NCBI RefSeq assembly: GCF_020281205.1
Contig: NZ_JACXZC010000009.1
Coordinates: forward strand, 1 to 64,000
Direction of reading: 5' to 3'
DNA: 64,000 nt
Source: Empedobacter stercoris
GTDB lineage: Bacteria > Bacteroidota > Bacteroidia > Flavobacteriales > Weeksellaceae
In this document: positions 53,801-62,132 of the stretch, piece by piece
Position numbering within the stretch: the first letter of the stretch is position 1
Layout: every line of letters begins with the position of its first letter
Made by a program: the position numbers and the translations under genes
The notes under the pieces: generated by a model
Told to the model about the DNA's origin: nothing
The model's database searches: none
Seen by the model: only the letters and a program-made list of their open reading frames with translations

Positions 53801-54768
53801 GTAATAATGTAGGTAAAACATTCAAAACAGAAAATAAAACGATTTATAAAGGAACTGGAAAAGTAGAAAATGGAGAATTTACGATTCAATTTTATGTGCC
53901 GAAAGATATTAATTACGAATTAGGAGATCGAAAATTAAAATTCTACGCTTGGGACGAAAAAGATGGAAAAGACGCCTCTACTTTAGAAATTGTTTCGATG
54001 GAAGGAATCAATGATGAAGTTCTTAATGATGATTGTTCAGTATCTCAAGATAATTGTCCACAAGGAAAATTATACATGAACAATTTAAATTTTGCCAATG
54101 GTGGAATTACAGATCGTTCGCCTTATTTGGTTGGTTGTTTAACTGATAATACAGGAATTAATGCAACAGGATCTGGTATAGGACATGATATTGTAGCAAC
54201 AATAGATGGTAAAGTTCAAGATGCATATGTGTTAAACGAATATTATGATGGAGGTGATGCAAATCCTTGTATCAATAAAGATTTCGAAGATTATCAGAAA
54301 GGTCAAGTTATGTATCAATTAAAAAATTTAGAACTTGGTCAACATACCGTAAATCTTAAATTTTGGGACATCAACAATAATTCGAATACTGCAACGTTAG
54401 ACTTTGTAGTAATGGAAAATGGAACGGGACAATTGCATATTGATAAATTACTAAATTGGCCTAATCCATTTACAAAGAATACCTTTTTCCATTTCGAACA
54501 TAACTGTGATTCTGAGTTAGATGTAATGGTTCAGATTTTTACCATTTCGGGTAAATTAGTCAAAACACTACGTCAAACCGTTTCTGCAGAACCTTTCCGA
54601 GAAGGATATCGTACAGGAAAATATGCGATAGAATGGGATGGTTTGGATGATTTTGGAGACAAAATAGGAAAAGGTGTTTATATTTACAAAGTCAATGTAA
54701 AAGGTGTTGACGATACCGTATGTAAAGGTTCAGCAGCAGCAGTTGAAAAATTAGTTATTTTAAAATAA
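50854..54768 (+). CDS. porU: Type IX secretion sortase PorU (C25 peptidase)
   Basis: A 1304-residue outer-membrane surface protein that removes the sorting domain from type IX cargo and attaches the cargo to lipopolysaccharide. Signal peptide 1-19 (ends LFSQ). The gingipain-like C25 domain has the catalytic pair His773 (YYGHGGPRSW) and Cys810 (TVTCDFTIWD), with gingipain-typical spacing of 37. The C-terminal 90 residues form a FlgD-like/sorting-type beta domain (NWPNPFTKNTFFHFEH...VYIYKVNVKG). It is followed by porV after 33 bp. Confidence 0.95.
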   Translation: MKKYFILVATLLQFPQLFSQNYKINWENNQTISLTNGNKVNVPYFSNQDHYSLGGYFLPEFTVELNSINKEVELTNVQYREVQNELIDLDTSSISDKINFSSYQIIDKNGQQKLIVKVLPFIKQNNKFLRIESFSIIPKQVSSQRKTVARLTDNSTTSVLKSGEWYKIKVSKDGVFKLDKNFFTKNGIPTNFNPKSLKIYGNGEGRLMENLTINRKGALNEIPIKFVGGDDGNFDNNDYVLFYAKGPHQWYRDHATTLKDIKLRYNLYDESAYYFISFNGADGKRVVEQSSISETANKTFSTFDNLQFHEKDSINLNSLGQIWVGENIGLKDGFRKSFKANSIASGGEAYLRYAVVGKNANNNSYAININGQTFSGSLGSSEFTRVLEDKSLSLTSNSIDISVTSSGANPSALAYLDYLQLRFKDNLSYTNEQFTFRFLENINDNNVNAFTLNNSSNVTVWNVSDIHLISALSPESNLYKFRTTIPNEFVAFRDEHAYNEVNFVGRVPNQDIRSLTDINYVVITHPKYMDQAQRLAKFRENHDKINVAVVTTDQVYNDFSSGSQDPIAIRDFLKFLKDNPSPNLEYAVLFGATTYDPKNRIKDFTNYIPTFTDEPSTNIDVAIATDDYFAMLKDEVEILPNNVDGVYKYDARWFDIAVGRIPASNSTEAKVLVDKIISYYDKVQGKGTSYGDWRTKIVAVTDNDNNVNTPAFNTSIDDEFTKTENQIYTVNKIYTGAHQPEGTSAGVRYPTVNQAILNGIELGSNFLMYYGHGGPRSWAQERIITAEELTGLSNFSAAYSRLPIVTTVTCDFTIWDLPQYNSAGEMMLKNTNGGALSMITTNRPIGTGYGDNMNGHLIREFFKKDGLENQTIGKALNEAKKYCPPEKTSCGWYSQGNHKSVSILGDPMLAIHRPQQEIEILSIENKKGVDILGGGKLQALDFVTIKGKVNQLSSSSVDNTFSGKIAVSLFEKEEIKTLLSEGSNNVGKTFKTENKTIYKGTGKVENGEFTIQFYVPKDINYELGDRKLKFYAWDEKDGKDASTLEIVSMEGINDEVLNDDCSVSQDNCPQGKLYMNNLNFANGGITDRSPYLVGCLTDNTGINATGSGIGHDIVATIDGKVQDAYVLNEYYDGGDANPCINKDFEDYQKGQVMYQLKNLELGQHTVNLKFWDINNNSNTATLDFVVMENGTGQLHIDKLLNWPNPFTKNTFFHFEHNCDSELDVMVQIFTISGKLVKTLRQTVSAEPFREGYRTGKYAIEWDGLDDFGDKIGKGVYIYKVNVKGVDDTVCKGSAAAVEKLVILK

Positions 54769-54801
54769 TAGAAAAATAAAAATATAATCAATATAACACG
54801 A

Positions 54802-56001
54802 ATGAAAAAAATTACCGCAAGCTTATTGATTTTAGCATCGGCTTTTACCTATGCTCAAGATACAGGAAGTAATAATACAGATAAAGATTATACAAAATCA
54901 AATCCAATTTTAACGGGAGCACCATTTTTAAGAATCCCACCTGATGCACGTGCAGGAGGTTTAGGAGATCAAGGTGTTGCGACATCGGCGGATAACTATT
55001 CTCAGTATTGGAATGCTGCTAAATTTGCTTTTGCACCAGATTACTCTGGAGTAGCGTTCACCTATACGCCATATATGAGTTCATTAACAAACGATGTTTT
55101 CTTGTTAAACGCCTCTTACTATACTTTTTTAGGACAAGATGAACGTAGTACATTAGGAGCGAGTATTTATTACTTTAAAATGGGTGATATTGAATTGAAC
55201 GAAGAACATGGAGGTACAATTTATCCTATGGGAACATCAAAACCAAATGAATTTTCGATCGACTTATCGTATGGTTTACGTTTAACAGATAACTATTCGA
55301 TGGCAGTTACAGGTCGTTTTATTCGTTCAGACATATTTAACGGAGTTGATGACGCTACAGTTCAACCAGCTAATACTTTCGCGGTAGATTTAGCTGGTTA
55401 TTACCAATCAGAAACAATGGATACAAATAATTTTGAAGGTAAATTACGTGGAGGTTTCCAAATTTCTAATATTGGTCCTAAATTAGATTATTCAAATTCA
55501 GAAGAGAACGCATCTTATTTGCCAACAACATTACGTTTAGGAGTTGGTTATGATTTTAAATTTGATGATTACAATAAAGTAGCTATCACAACAGAGTTTT
55601 CTAAATTGTTAGTTCCAACACCTCAATATGAATATGATGAAGAAGGGAATATAACAAATAGTTACATCCCAAATAAAGGTGTAATGGAAGGTATCTTTAG
55701 TTCTTTTGGTGATGCACCAGGAGGAGGAAGCGAAGAATTAAAAGAAATTACGTATTCAGTTGGTGCAGAGTATTCTTACAACGATGCTTTATTTATACGT
55801 GCAGGTTATTTCCACGAAAGCCCAATGAAAGGGGATCGCCAGCATTTAACATTAGGTTTAGGGCTTAAATACAATGCTTTTGCATTTAATGCTTCTTACT
55901 TAATTCCAATGTCAGAAACGAACAATGCCTTAGAAAATACATTACGTTTTGGTATTGCGTGGAACTTTGGAGGAGAAACTCAAAACAGTTACGATTACTA
56001 A
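54802..56001 (+). CDS. porV: Type IX secretion outer-membrane protein PorV (LptO)
   Basis: A 399-residue beta-barrel of the FadL-like family, with signal peptide 1-18 (FTYAQ). The conserved start of the mature protein (GAPFLRIPPDARAGGLGDQGVA, about 38-58) is a strong PorV marker. The C-terminal strand ends in LRFGIAWNFGG. PorV shuttles cargo from the SprA translocon to PorU and belongs to the attachment complex. Co-transcribed with porU and closed by a terminator. Confidence 0.95.
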   Translation: MKKITASLLILASAFTYAQDTGSNNTDKDYTKSNPILTGAPFLRIPPDARAGGLGDQGVATSADNYSQYWNAAKFAFAPDYSGVAFTYTPYMSSLTNDVFLLNASYYTFLGQDERSTLGASIYYFKMGDIELNEEHGGTIYPMGTSKPNEFSIDLSYGLRLTDNYSMAVTGRFIRSDIFNGVDDATVQPANTFAVDLAGYYQSETMDTNNFEGKLRGGFQISNIGPKLDYSNSEENASYLPTTLRLGVGYDFKFDDYNKVAITTEFSKLLVPTPQYEYDEEGNITNSYIPNKGVMEGIFSSFGDAPGGGSEELKEITYSVGAEYSYNDALFIRAGYFHESPMKGDRQHLTLGLGLKYNAFAFNASYLIPMSETNNALENTLRFGIAWNFGGETQNSYDY

Positions 56002-56024
56002 AATCGTTAATATAAAGTTATAAA

Positions 56025-56053
56025 AGAGGTTAGCTATTGGCTAACCTTTTTTT
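56025..56053 (+). terminator. Terminator after porV
   Basis: AGGTTAGC / GCTAACCT stem with a five-base loop and seven T. Confidence 0.85.
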
Positions 56054-56125
56054 ATTTGTTAACTTAAATCAAGTTTTAAAGGCAGGATTAAAACGAACTT
56101 TACATGAAATAAAAACGTATACTAT

Positions 56126-57031
56126 ATGTCTAATGTTGGATTAATTTTAGAAGAGAAAGCGGCTGATATTGGCAACTTTTTAGTGGGTAGATTATTGCCT
56201 TTTCGTCAGAAAAGACATGTCGGGCCATTTGTATTTATCGACCATATGGGACCAACAAAGCTGAAAGATTATCAAAATCTTGATGTAGGTCCACATCCGC
56301 ATATTGGTTTGTCTACTTTGACGTATTTGTTCGAAGGTGCAATTATGCATCGCGATAGTTTAGGAACCGAATTGGAGATAAAACCTGGAGCAGTAAATTG
56401 GATGACAGCAGGAAAAGGTGTGGTGCACTCGGAGCGTACACCCGAATATTTACGTACAACAGACAAAACGCTTCACGGTTTACAAATTTGGGTAGCACTC
56501 CCAAAAGAATTAGAAAATATGGAACCGAGTTTTACACATGTTGATGCAGAAAAACTACCAACTTGGTCAGATGACAATGCAGATTACAGATTGATTGCGG
56601 GGAAATTTGGTGAGCACAAATCTGCGGTACCTGTTTATTCGCCAATGTATTTAATCGAAATTAAAGCGAAAAACACTTTCAATGTCTCGTTAGGAAAAGA
56701 TCTTTTTGGAGAATCTGCGTTGTATGTTTTAGAAGGCTCTATAAAAGATGCAGGTGAAACCTATGGGACGAAACAATTATTGGTTGCCAAAGATGCTAAA
56801 TTATGTGAATTTGAAATTGAAGCAGGTTCAACGGTTTATATTTTTGGAGGTGAAGAATTACCAGAAGAACATTTTATTTTTTGGAATTTTGTGAGTTCTT
56901 CAAGAGAAACGATCGAAAAAGCAAAAGAAGATTGGGTGAATCACCGATTTCCAAAAGTACCAGGAGATGACGATTATGTGCCAATGCCACAAGCACAAAA
57001 GAATTCAAGAATTAAAGGAAACGAAAAATAA
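56126..57031 (+). CDS. Pirin family protein
   Basis: A 301-residue bicupin. The N-terminal cupin has the pirin signature GPFVFIDHMGP (about 32-42) with HPHIGLSTLTYLFEGAIMHRDS (read from about 57), giving the metal-binding His and Glu residues. HSERTPE (about 101-107) and a second, metal-free cupin follow. Bacterial pirins may act as quercetinases or redox-responsive regulators. It starts the operon that includes the OsmC gene 9 bases downstream. Confidence 0.92.
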   Translation: MSNVGLILEEKAADIGNFLVGRLLPFRQKRHVGPFVFIDHMGPTKLKDYQNLDVGPHPHIGLSTLTYLFEGAIMHRDSLGTELEIKPGAVNWMTAGKGVVHSERTPEYLRTTDKTLHGLQIWVALPKELENMEPSFTHVDAEKLPTWSDDNADYRLIAGKFGEHKSAVPVYSPMYLIEIKAKNTFNVSLGKDLFGESALYVLEGSIKDAGETYGTKQLLVAKDAKLCEFEIEAGSTVYIFGGEELPEEHFIFWNFVSSSRETIEKAKEDWVNHRFPKVPGDDDYVPMPQAQKNSRIKGNEK

Positions 57032-57040
57032 ATAAATAAA

Positions 57041-57442
57041 ATGAGTGAAGTGAATGTGACGTCGACTTCGACGGATAAAAATTATATTTCAAAAATAAAA
57101 TCAGGTAAGCACGAATTTACAGTTGATGAACCAATTGATAAAGGAGGTTTGGATACAGCTGCAAAACCAAGTGAATTGTTAGGTGCTGCTTTGGCTTCTT
57201 GTACATCGATTACATTGCAAATGTATATGAATCACAAAGAATTTCCATACAAAAAAGTGGAGGTTGATGTGAATTATGATTTGATTACAACCGAACCAAT
57301 AACATTTCATCGTCACGTAATTATCGAAGGTGATTTTGATGAAAAACAGCAAACAAGATTATTAAAAGTTGCAAATTCTTGTCCAATACACAAAATCTTA
57401 GATAAAGGTCACGAAATTGAAACGACAATAGAATTCATTTAG
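57041..57442 (+). CDS. OsmC family protein
   Basis: A 133-residue OsmC/Ohr-type fold. The two thiol cysteines are present: one in the helix LGAALASCTSITLQMYM (about 46-62), the other in ANSCPIHKILDKGHE (about 111-125). These enzymes reduce organic hydroperoxides. The subgroup (OsmC or YhfA-like) cannot be fixed by eye. It is co-transcribed with the pirin gene, which suggests an oxidative-stress unit. Confidence 0.9.
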   Translation: MSEVNVTSTSTDKNYISKIKSGKHEFTVDEPIDKGGLDTAAKPSELLGAALASCTSITLQMYMNHKEFPYKKVEVDVNYDLITTEPITFHRHVIIEGDFDEKQQTRLLKVANSCPIHKILDKGHEIETTIEFI

Positions 57443-57446
57443 AAAT

Positions 57447-57516
57447 AAAGACTCCTTCTATTAACTGACTCAAAAGTGTTTAACTTTTTTAGTAATGTAA
57501 AAGAAGGAGTCTTTTT
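57447..57516. terminator. Long-loop bidirectional terminator, OsmC and ornithine aminotransferase genes
   Basis: A 13-bp stem (AAAGACTCCTTCT / AGAAGGAGTCTTT) encloses 42 bases that contain a second hairpin (AAAAGT / ACTTTT). T on one side and A on the other make it usable on both strands. Confidence 0.75.
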
Positions 57517-57524
57517 ATGCTATA

Positions 57525-58757
57525 TTATTTGTTAAACTCTTCTGCAGTTTTACGAATAATCGCTAAACATTCGTGCAATTGTTCTTCGTTCATCACAAGA
57601 GGAGGAGCGAAACGAATGATGTTTCCGTGTGTAGGTTTAGCCAATAAACCGTTATCTTTCATTGCAACACAGAAATTCCATGCTGTTTCAGATTCTGGCG
57701 TATCATTGATCAAAATAGCATTTAATAAACCTTTACCACGAACCGATTTGAATAAAGGAAATTCTTCAGCCATTTTAGTGATTTCTGTTCTAAAAATTTG
57801 ACCTAATTTTTCTGCGTTATCAGCTAATTTTTCGTCTAAAACAACTTGTAAAGCTTCCATTGCAACCGCTGCAGCCAAAGGATTTCCACCGTAAGTAGAA
57901 CCATGTTGTCCTGGTTTAATCACATTCATCACTTCATCATTTGCTAAAACAGCAGAAACAGGATAAACTCCACCCGATACAGCTTTACCTAAAATTAAAA
58001 CATCAGCATTAATATTTTCATGATCAATCGCTAACATTTTTCCTGTACGAGCAATTCCTGTTTGGATTTCATCTGCAATAAATAAAACATTATGTTGTTT
58101 ACATAATTCTTCACAAGCTTTTAAATATCCTTCAGAAGGAACATTAACACCAGCTTCACCTTGAATAGGCTCTACTAAGAACCCACAAATTTTGTCAGCT
58201 TTTTCTTCAAATAATTGTTTCAAAGCATTTACATCATTGTATTCAACGGCTTCAAAACCACTTGTATAAGGATTGAAGTTTTTACGCGCATCTTCATCAT
58301 TCGAAAAAGAAATAATAGTTGTTGTACGTCCATGGAAATTGTCTTTACATACAACAATAATTGCTTCACCAGCTGCAATTCCTTTCTTCTCATACCCCCA
58401 TTTACGAGCAATTTTTAGAGCAGTTTCAACAGCTTCAGCTCCCGTGTTCATAGGAAGTACTTTCTCGAAACCGAACAATTCTGTTAGAAATTTTTCATAT
58501 TTTCCAAGTTCAGCATTGTAAAAAGCACGAGAAGTTAACGTTAATTTTTCTGCTTGTTCTTTTAATCTATTAATAATTCGAGGATGACAATGTCCTTGAT
58601 TGACAGCTGAATAAGCAGATAGGAAATCGAAATATTTTTTTCCATCTACGTCCCAAACGTAAACTCCTTCTCCTTTTTCCAAAACTACTGGAAGCGGATG
58701 ATAGTTATGAGCTCCGTATTTTTCTTCTAATGCAATTAATTCTGATGTTCTTTCCAT
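57525..58757 (-). CDS. rocD: Ornithine--oxo-acid aminotransferase
   Basis: A 410-residue class III PLP aminotransferase converting ornithine and 2-oxoglutarate to glutamate semialdehyde and glutamate. Family marks are EKYGAHNYHPLPVVLEKGEG near the N-terminus, NTGAEAVETALKIARKWGY (about 103-121), the PLP-binding ADEIQTGIARTGK and the Schiff-base lysine in GKAVSGG (about 257-263). The N-terminal YGAHNYHPLP is specific for ornithine rather than acetylornithine aminotransferase. Confidence 0.94.
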   Translation of the reverse strand: MERTSELIALEEKYGAHNYHPLPVVLEKGEGVYVWDVDGKKYFDFLSAYSAVNQGHCHPRIINRLKEQAEKLTLTSRAFYNAELGKYEKFLTELFGFEKVLPMNTGAEAVETALKIARKWGYEKKGIAAGEAIIVVCKDNFHGRTTTIISFSNDEDARKNFNPYTSGFEAVEYNDVNALKQLFEEKADKICGFLVEPIQGEAGVNVPSEGYLKACEELCKQHNVLFIADEIQTGIARTGKMLAIDHENINADVLILGKAVSGGVYPVSAVLANDEVMNVIKPGQHGSTYGGNPLAAAVAMEALQVVLDEKLADNAEKLGQIFRTEITKMAEEFPLFKSVRGKGLLNAILINDTPESETAWNFCVAMKDNGLLAKPTHGNIIRFAPPLVMNEEQLHECLAIIRKTAEEFNK

Positions 58758-58793
58758 GTAATAATTTGTTTTTGTTTGTATGTTATTATCTAT

Positions 58794-58820
58794 AAAAAAA
58801 CCGACAAATGATAGTCGGTT
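58794..58820 (-). terminator. Terminator upstream of murI stop side (minus strand)
   Basis: AACCGAC / GTCGGTT stem with an 8-base loop and seven T on the minus strand, lying just past the murI stop codon. Confidence 0.8.
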
Positions 58821-58824
58821 CTAT

Positions 58825-59631
58825 TTAGTTCATTAATTTTTTTTCAATTAATTGAATATCTTTTCCAAAGAATTTTTTAGCAACTTTTATAATGTTATCT
58901 GTGTTTACAGAAATATAAAAAGTATAGGTTGCAGCAGCATTTTTTTCTGCTAATTTTCCTTCTTTCGCTAATTGATAAATGACTTGATTAATTACTATTA
59001 AAGGCGAATTTACAATATCAACTTTCCCTTCGAATACTTGATTGATTTCTTTTTCAAGATGAGTATAATGAGTACACCCTAAAATAATAGAATCAATTCC
59101 TTCTAATTTTTTGTTTAACAAATAAGTTTCTAAAACAGCTTTAGAAATAATAGAATTTGCGAAACCTTCTTCGATAACAGGTACCAAGAGTGGAGTTGCC
59201 ATTTCAACTACGTTGATGTGTTTATTGCGACGCCGAATTGCTTTTTTGTATGCACCTGAATTAACTGTTGTTTTTGTTGCAATAACGCCAATTTTTTCTC
59301 TTAGTTCGAACGATACTTTTTCAGCAACGGGAGAAATAACATCAATAACAGGAATATCTTTTCCTGCAGCATTTTTAATCTCTTTCAAAGCATTCGCAGT
59401 TGCAGAATTACATGCAACTAAAATTGCTTTACAATCATTGTCCTTTAAAAAATTAGTAATATCTACCGAAAATTGTGTAATCGCTTCTTTAGATTTTTCT
59501 CCGTAAGGTAAATTTTGAGTGTCACCAAAATAAATTAAACTTTCGTTTGGTAGCAAACGTTTTATTTCTTTTGCAAACATCAAACCACCAACACCAGAGT
59601 CGAAAACACCTATTGGTCTGTTATCATTCAT
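58825..59631 (-). CDS. murI: Glutamate racemase
   Basis: A 268-residue cofactor-independent racemase providing D-glutamate for peptidoglycan. The two-base mechanism residues are Cys74 (VACNSATAN) and Cys186 (LGCTHYTHL), and the N-terminal FDSGVGGL carries Asp11. Length is normal. hemW lies 17 bases upstream on the same strand, so the two are probably co-transcribed. Confidence 0.96.
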   Translation of the reverse strand: MNDNRPIGVFDSGVGGLMFAKEIKRLLPNESLIYFGDTQNLPYGEKSKEAITQFSVDITNFLKDNDCKAILVACNSATANALKEIKNAAGKDIPVIDVISPVAEKVSFELREKIGVIATKTTVNSGAYKKAIRRRNKHINVVEMATPLLVPVIEEGFANSIISKAVLETYLLNKKLEGIDSIILGCTHYTHLEKEINQVFEGKVDIVNSPLIVINQVIYQLAKEGKLAEKNAAATYTFYISVNTDNIIKVAKKFFGKDIQLIEKKLMN

Positions 59632-59648
59632 AACGCAAATTTAACAAT

Positions 59649-60776
59649 TTAATCGATGTAAAATAATCTTGATGCAATTCCATCAGCAAAAAATTTTGAT
59701 TCAGGTTTCAAAATGATTTTATTTTCTTGTTTGATGATAAGATTTTCTTTAATTAACTGATTGATTTCTTGATAAAATAAGTCAAGTATAGGTTGAGAAA
59801 ATTCAGAATTTATTCGATCAACATCTATTCCGTATATAGTTCTTAATCCGATCATTATCATTTCATTAAATCGTTCAGCTTCATTTAACACTTCAATTTC
59901 TTGAGGTAAATTATTTTGATTAATTGCTTGTATATATTTTGTATTGTTGGCTATATTCCAAGCACGTGATTTTCCATTGTAAGAATGAGCAGATGGACCA
60001 ATTCCCATGTAATGAATTCCTTTCCAGTAATTGGAATTATGCAAAGAAAAATAATTTTCTTTTCCAAAATTAGAAATCTCGTATTGTATAAAATTATTCG
60101 ATGTTAAGGTATCAACTAAGAGCTGAAATTGTTTATTTTGACGATCTTCATCAACAGGTTTTGTGATTCCTTTTTTGATTTGATGATCCAAAATTGTTTT
60201 CTCTTCAACCGTTAAAGCATAAGAAGAAATATGCGGAACATTTAAATTTATTGCTTGCTGAAGATTCTTCATCCACATATCATTAGTAGTTGTCGAAGAA
60301 CCATATATCAAATCAATTGTGATGTTATCAAAACCAAAATCCTGAACAAGTTTTATCGATCGTTCTGCCTCTTGTGCATTGTGTGCACGGTTCATTAATT
60401 GTAGATCTTCTTCAAAAAACGATTGTACACCAATCGAAAAACGATTGATAGGAGTTGATTTTAAGAATTTAAGTTTTTCTTGGTTCAAATCATCTGGATT
60501 TGCTTCGAGTGTAACTTCTTTTAAATTTTGGGTTGAATAATTTTTAAAAATCGTTTCGAAAATGCTTTCTAATTCTATTTCAGAAAGGATAGAAGGAGTT
60601 CCTCCACCAAAATAAATAGTTTCAAGTGGTTGTGATATTTCATTTTTTCTAAGTAAAAGCTCTTTGTTAATCGCTTTTACCAGATTAGATTTGTTGTTAA
60701 GATTTGTAGAAAAATGAAAGTCACAATAACTACATTTCTGTTTACAAAAGGGGATATGAATATAGATTCCTGCCAA
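59649..60776 (-). CDS. hemW: Heme chaperone HemW (radical SAM)
   Basis: A 375-residue radical SAM protein related to coproporphyrinogen dehydrogenase HemN. The 4Fe-4S motif is C11-x3-C15-x2-C18 (CKQKCSYCDF), followed by TIYFGGGTPSIL (about 54-65) and the C-terminal HemN/W domain (LMIGLRTIYGID). The Phe after the third Cys and the short N-terminus point to HemW, the heme chaperone, rather than HemN. Grouped with murI. Confidence 0.92.
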   Translation of the reverse strand: MAGIYIHIPFCKQKCSYCDFHFSTNLNNKSNLVKAINKELLLRKNEISQPLETIYFGGGTPSILSEIELESIFETIFKNYSTQNLKEVTLEANPDDLNQEKLKFLKSTPINRFSIGVQSFFEEDLQLMNRAHNAQEAERSIKLVQDFGFDNITIDLIYGSSTTTNDMWMKNLQQAINLNVPHISSYALTVEEKTILDHQIKKGITKPVDEDRQNKQFQLLVDTLTSNNFIQYEISNFGKENYFSLHNSNYWKGIHYMGIGPSAHSYNGKSRAWNIANNTKYIQAINQNNLPQEIEVLNEAERFNEMIMIGLRTIYGIDVDRINSEFSQPILDLFYQEINQLIKENLIIKQENKIILKPESKFFADGIASRLFYID

Positions 60777-60911
60777 AATAATTAAATATTAGGCAAAATT
60801 AGGTTGAATTGGTAGTCTAAAAAAATGGAACAAAAAAAAACTAAAAAAAAATGAATATAGTATTGGTTTTGAAAATAATTCTTATATCTTTATCGGCGTA
60901 AATAAAATACT

Positions 60912-61103
60912 ATGAATAAAGGAACTGTAAAATTCTTTAATGAAGAAAAAGGATACGGATTTATTAAAGATGATGAATCAGGAAAAGAGTACTTCGTACA
61001 CGTTTCTGGTTTGGCAGACAAAGTAGCTCAAAATGATAAAGTATCATTTGACTTAGAACAAGGAAAAAAAGGTATCAACGCCGTTAATGTGAAAGTAATC
61101 TAA
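60912..61103 (+). CDS. Cold-shock domain protein
   Basis: A 63-residue single OB-fold RNA-binding protein. KGTVKFFNEEKGYGFI (3-18) is RNP1-like and YFVHVSGL (27-34) is RNP2-like. It acts as an RNA chaperone. TATCTTTA near 60884, one base off the -7 consensus, and a short leader precede it; a terminator follows. Confidence 0.95.
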   Translation: MNKGTVKFFNEEKGYGFIKDDESGKEYFVHVSGLADKVAQNDKVSFDLEQGKKGINAVNVKVI

Positions 61104-61132
61104 TTAATATATTATCTCAACATATTTCTTGT

Positions 61133-61159
61133 AAAGCGACCGGATTGGTCGCTTTTTTT
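61133..61159. terminator. Terminator after the cold-shock gene
   Basis: AAGCGACC / GGTCGCTT stem with a five-base loop and seven T. It repeats the stem of the msrA terminator (6468). The opposing membrane-protein gene ends at 61158 inside the T run. Confidence 0.85.
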
Positions 61160-61700
61160 ATTTTATATTTTCATTGTTTTCATAAAATTCTGCATCATTT
61201 AATAACGTATTTACAAAATGATACAATCTTCCTAATTGAAATTTGGCCAATTGATGTCCATATAAACTTGCTAAATAAGTTCCTAAAGCCAATATAACAG
61301 AAAACGGAACAGACCAAATCCATATACTTTCACCTTTTACTATGTATTCTGAAATTGCATACGAGCCTAATGTTATAAAAACAGCACCACTTAATCCATA
61401 AAGGAAAGCAAAAAATGTCCAAATGCTGGGTTTAGGACCAATAATTCCTCTTACAACCAAATAATTTGGATGATCATCATCTTCTTCAATTCGAATTTGT
61501 AATTGGGGATGCCAATATTTATCTTTATCTTTTCTTACTCGAACCATAGCAACTTCTATATTTGCATAACCTCCAAATTCGGTTGTGTTTTCTTGTAAAT
61601 GCTTTTTAATTAATTGTATAAATTCTTGTTTTGATAGATGTGTAAATACCTTAAAACGTGGACGGCTTAAAAGAGATTTAATGGGAACTTTTTGGCTCAT
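61158..61700 (-). CDS. Two-helix membrane protein, unknown function
   Basis: A 180-residue protein. Residues 1-90 are a soluble, charged domain, two transmembrane helices follow (about 93-117 and 126-146), and the end is amphipathic and acidic. No family is recognised. It is convergent with the cold-shock gene and divergent from the alkyltransferase-like gene with a 41-base gap. Confidence 0.75.
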   Translation of the reverse strand: MSQKVPIKSLLSRPRFKVFTHLSKQEFIQLIKKHLQENTTEFGGYANIEVAMVRVRKDKDKYWHPQLQIRIEEDDDHPNYLVVRGIIGPKPSIWTFFAFLYGLSGAVFITLGSYAISEYIVKGESIWIWSVPFSVILALGTYLASLYGHQLAKFQLGRLYHFVNTLLNDAEFYENNENIK

Positions 61701-61741
61701 ATTCTATTAGTTTATCTAAATTTACAATAAATGTTTAGATT

Positions 61742-62074
61742 GTGACAAAAATTATTTCTGATACTTATGAGAAAATTTACCAAATCGTTTGTCAAATCCC
61801 AGAAGGACGAGTTTCTACTTATGGATTGATAGCGAAAAGTATAGGTGAAAAATTTTCAGCACGTGTTGTTGGTTATGCAATGAATCATTCACACCATCGA
61901 GATGATGTTCCAGCTCATCGAGTGGTTAATAGAAATGGTCAATTAACAGGAAAGCATCATTTTAATCCTTCGAGTTTAATGCAACAATTGTTGGAAAATG
62001 AAGGTATAGAGATAGTAAATGATAAAGTGGTCAATTTTAAAGAAATTGTATGGGATCCGAACGAATCTCATTAA
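61742..62074 (+). CDS. Alkyltransferase-like protein (ATL), MGMT fold without active Cys
   Basis: A 110-residue protein with the DNA-binding domain of O6-alkylguanine-DNA alkyltransferase. QIPEGRVSTYGLIA (18-31) is the HTH region, and PAHRVVNRNGQL (57-68) corresponds to the active-site PCHRV segment with Ala58 in place of the nucleophilic Cys. Such ATL proteins bind alkylated guanines and hand them to nucleotide-excision repair instead of repairing them directly. The start codon is GTG. Confidence 0.9.
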   Translation: MTKIISDTYEKIYQIVCQIPEGRVSTYGLIAKSIGEKFSARVVGYAMNHSHHRDDVPAHRVVNRNGQLTGKHHFNPSSLMQQLLENEGIEIVNDKVVNFKEIVWDPNESH

Positions 62075-62132
62075 AATCTGTAACGAAATGTACTTTCTTC
62101 TTACTAATTTTACAAATCAAATGATATAGATA

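Noticed and set aside
57517-57801. Plus-strand ORF overlapping the end of the ornithine aminotransferase gene
   Set aside because: It begins inside the bidirectional terminator and lies antisense to conserved aminotransferase sequence.
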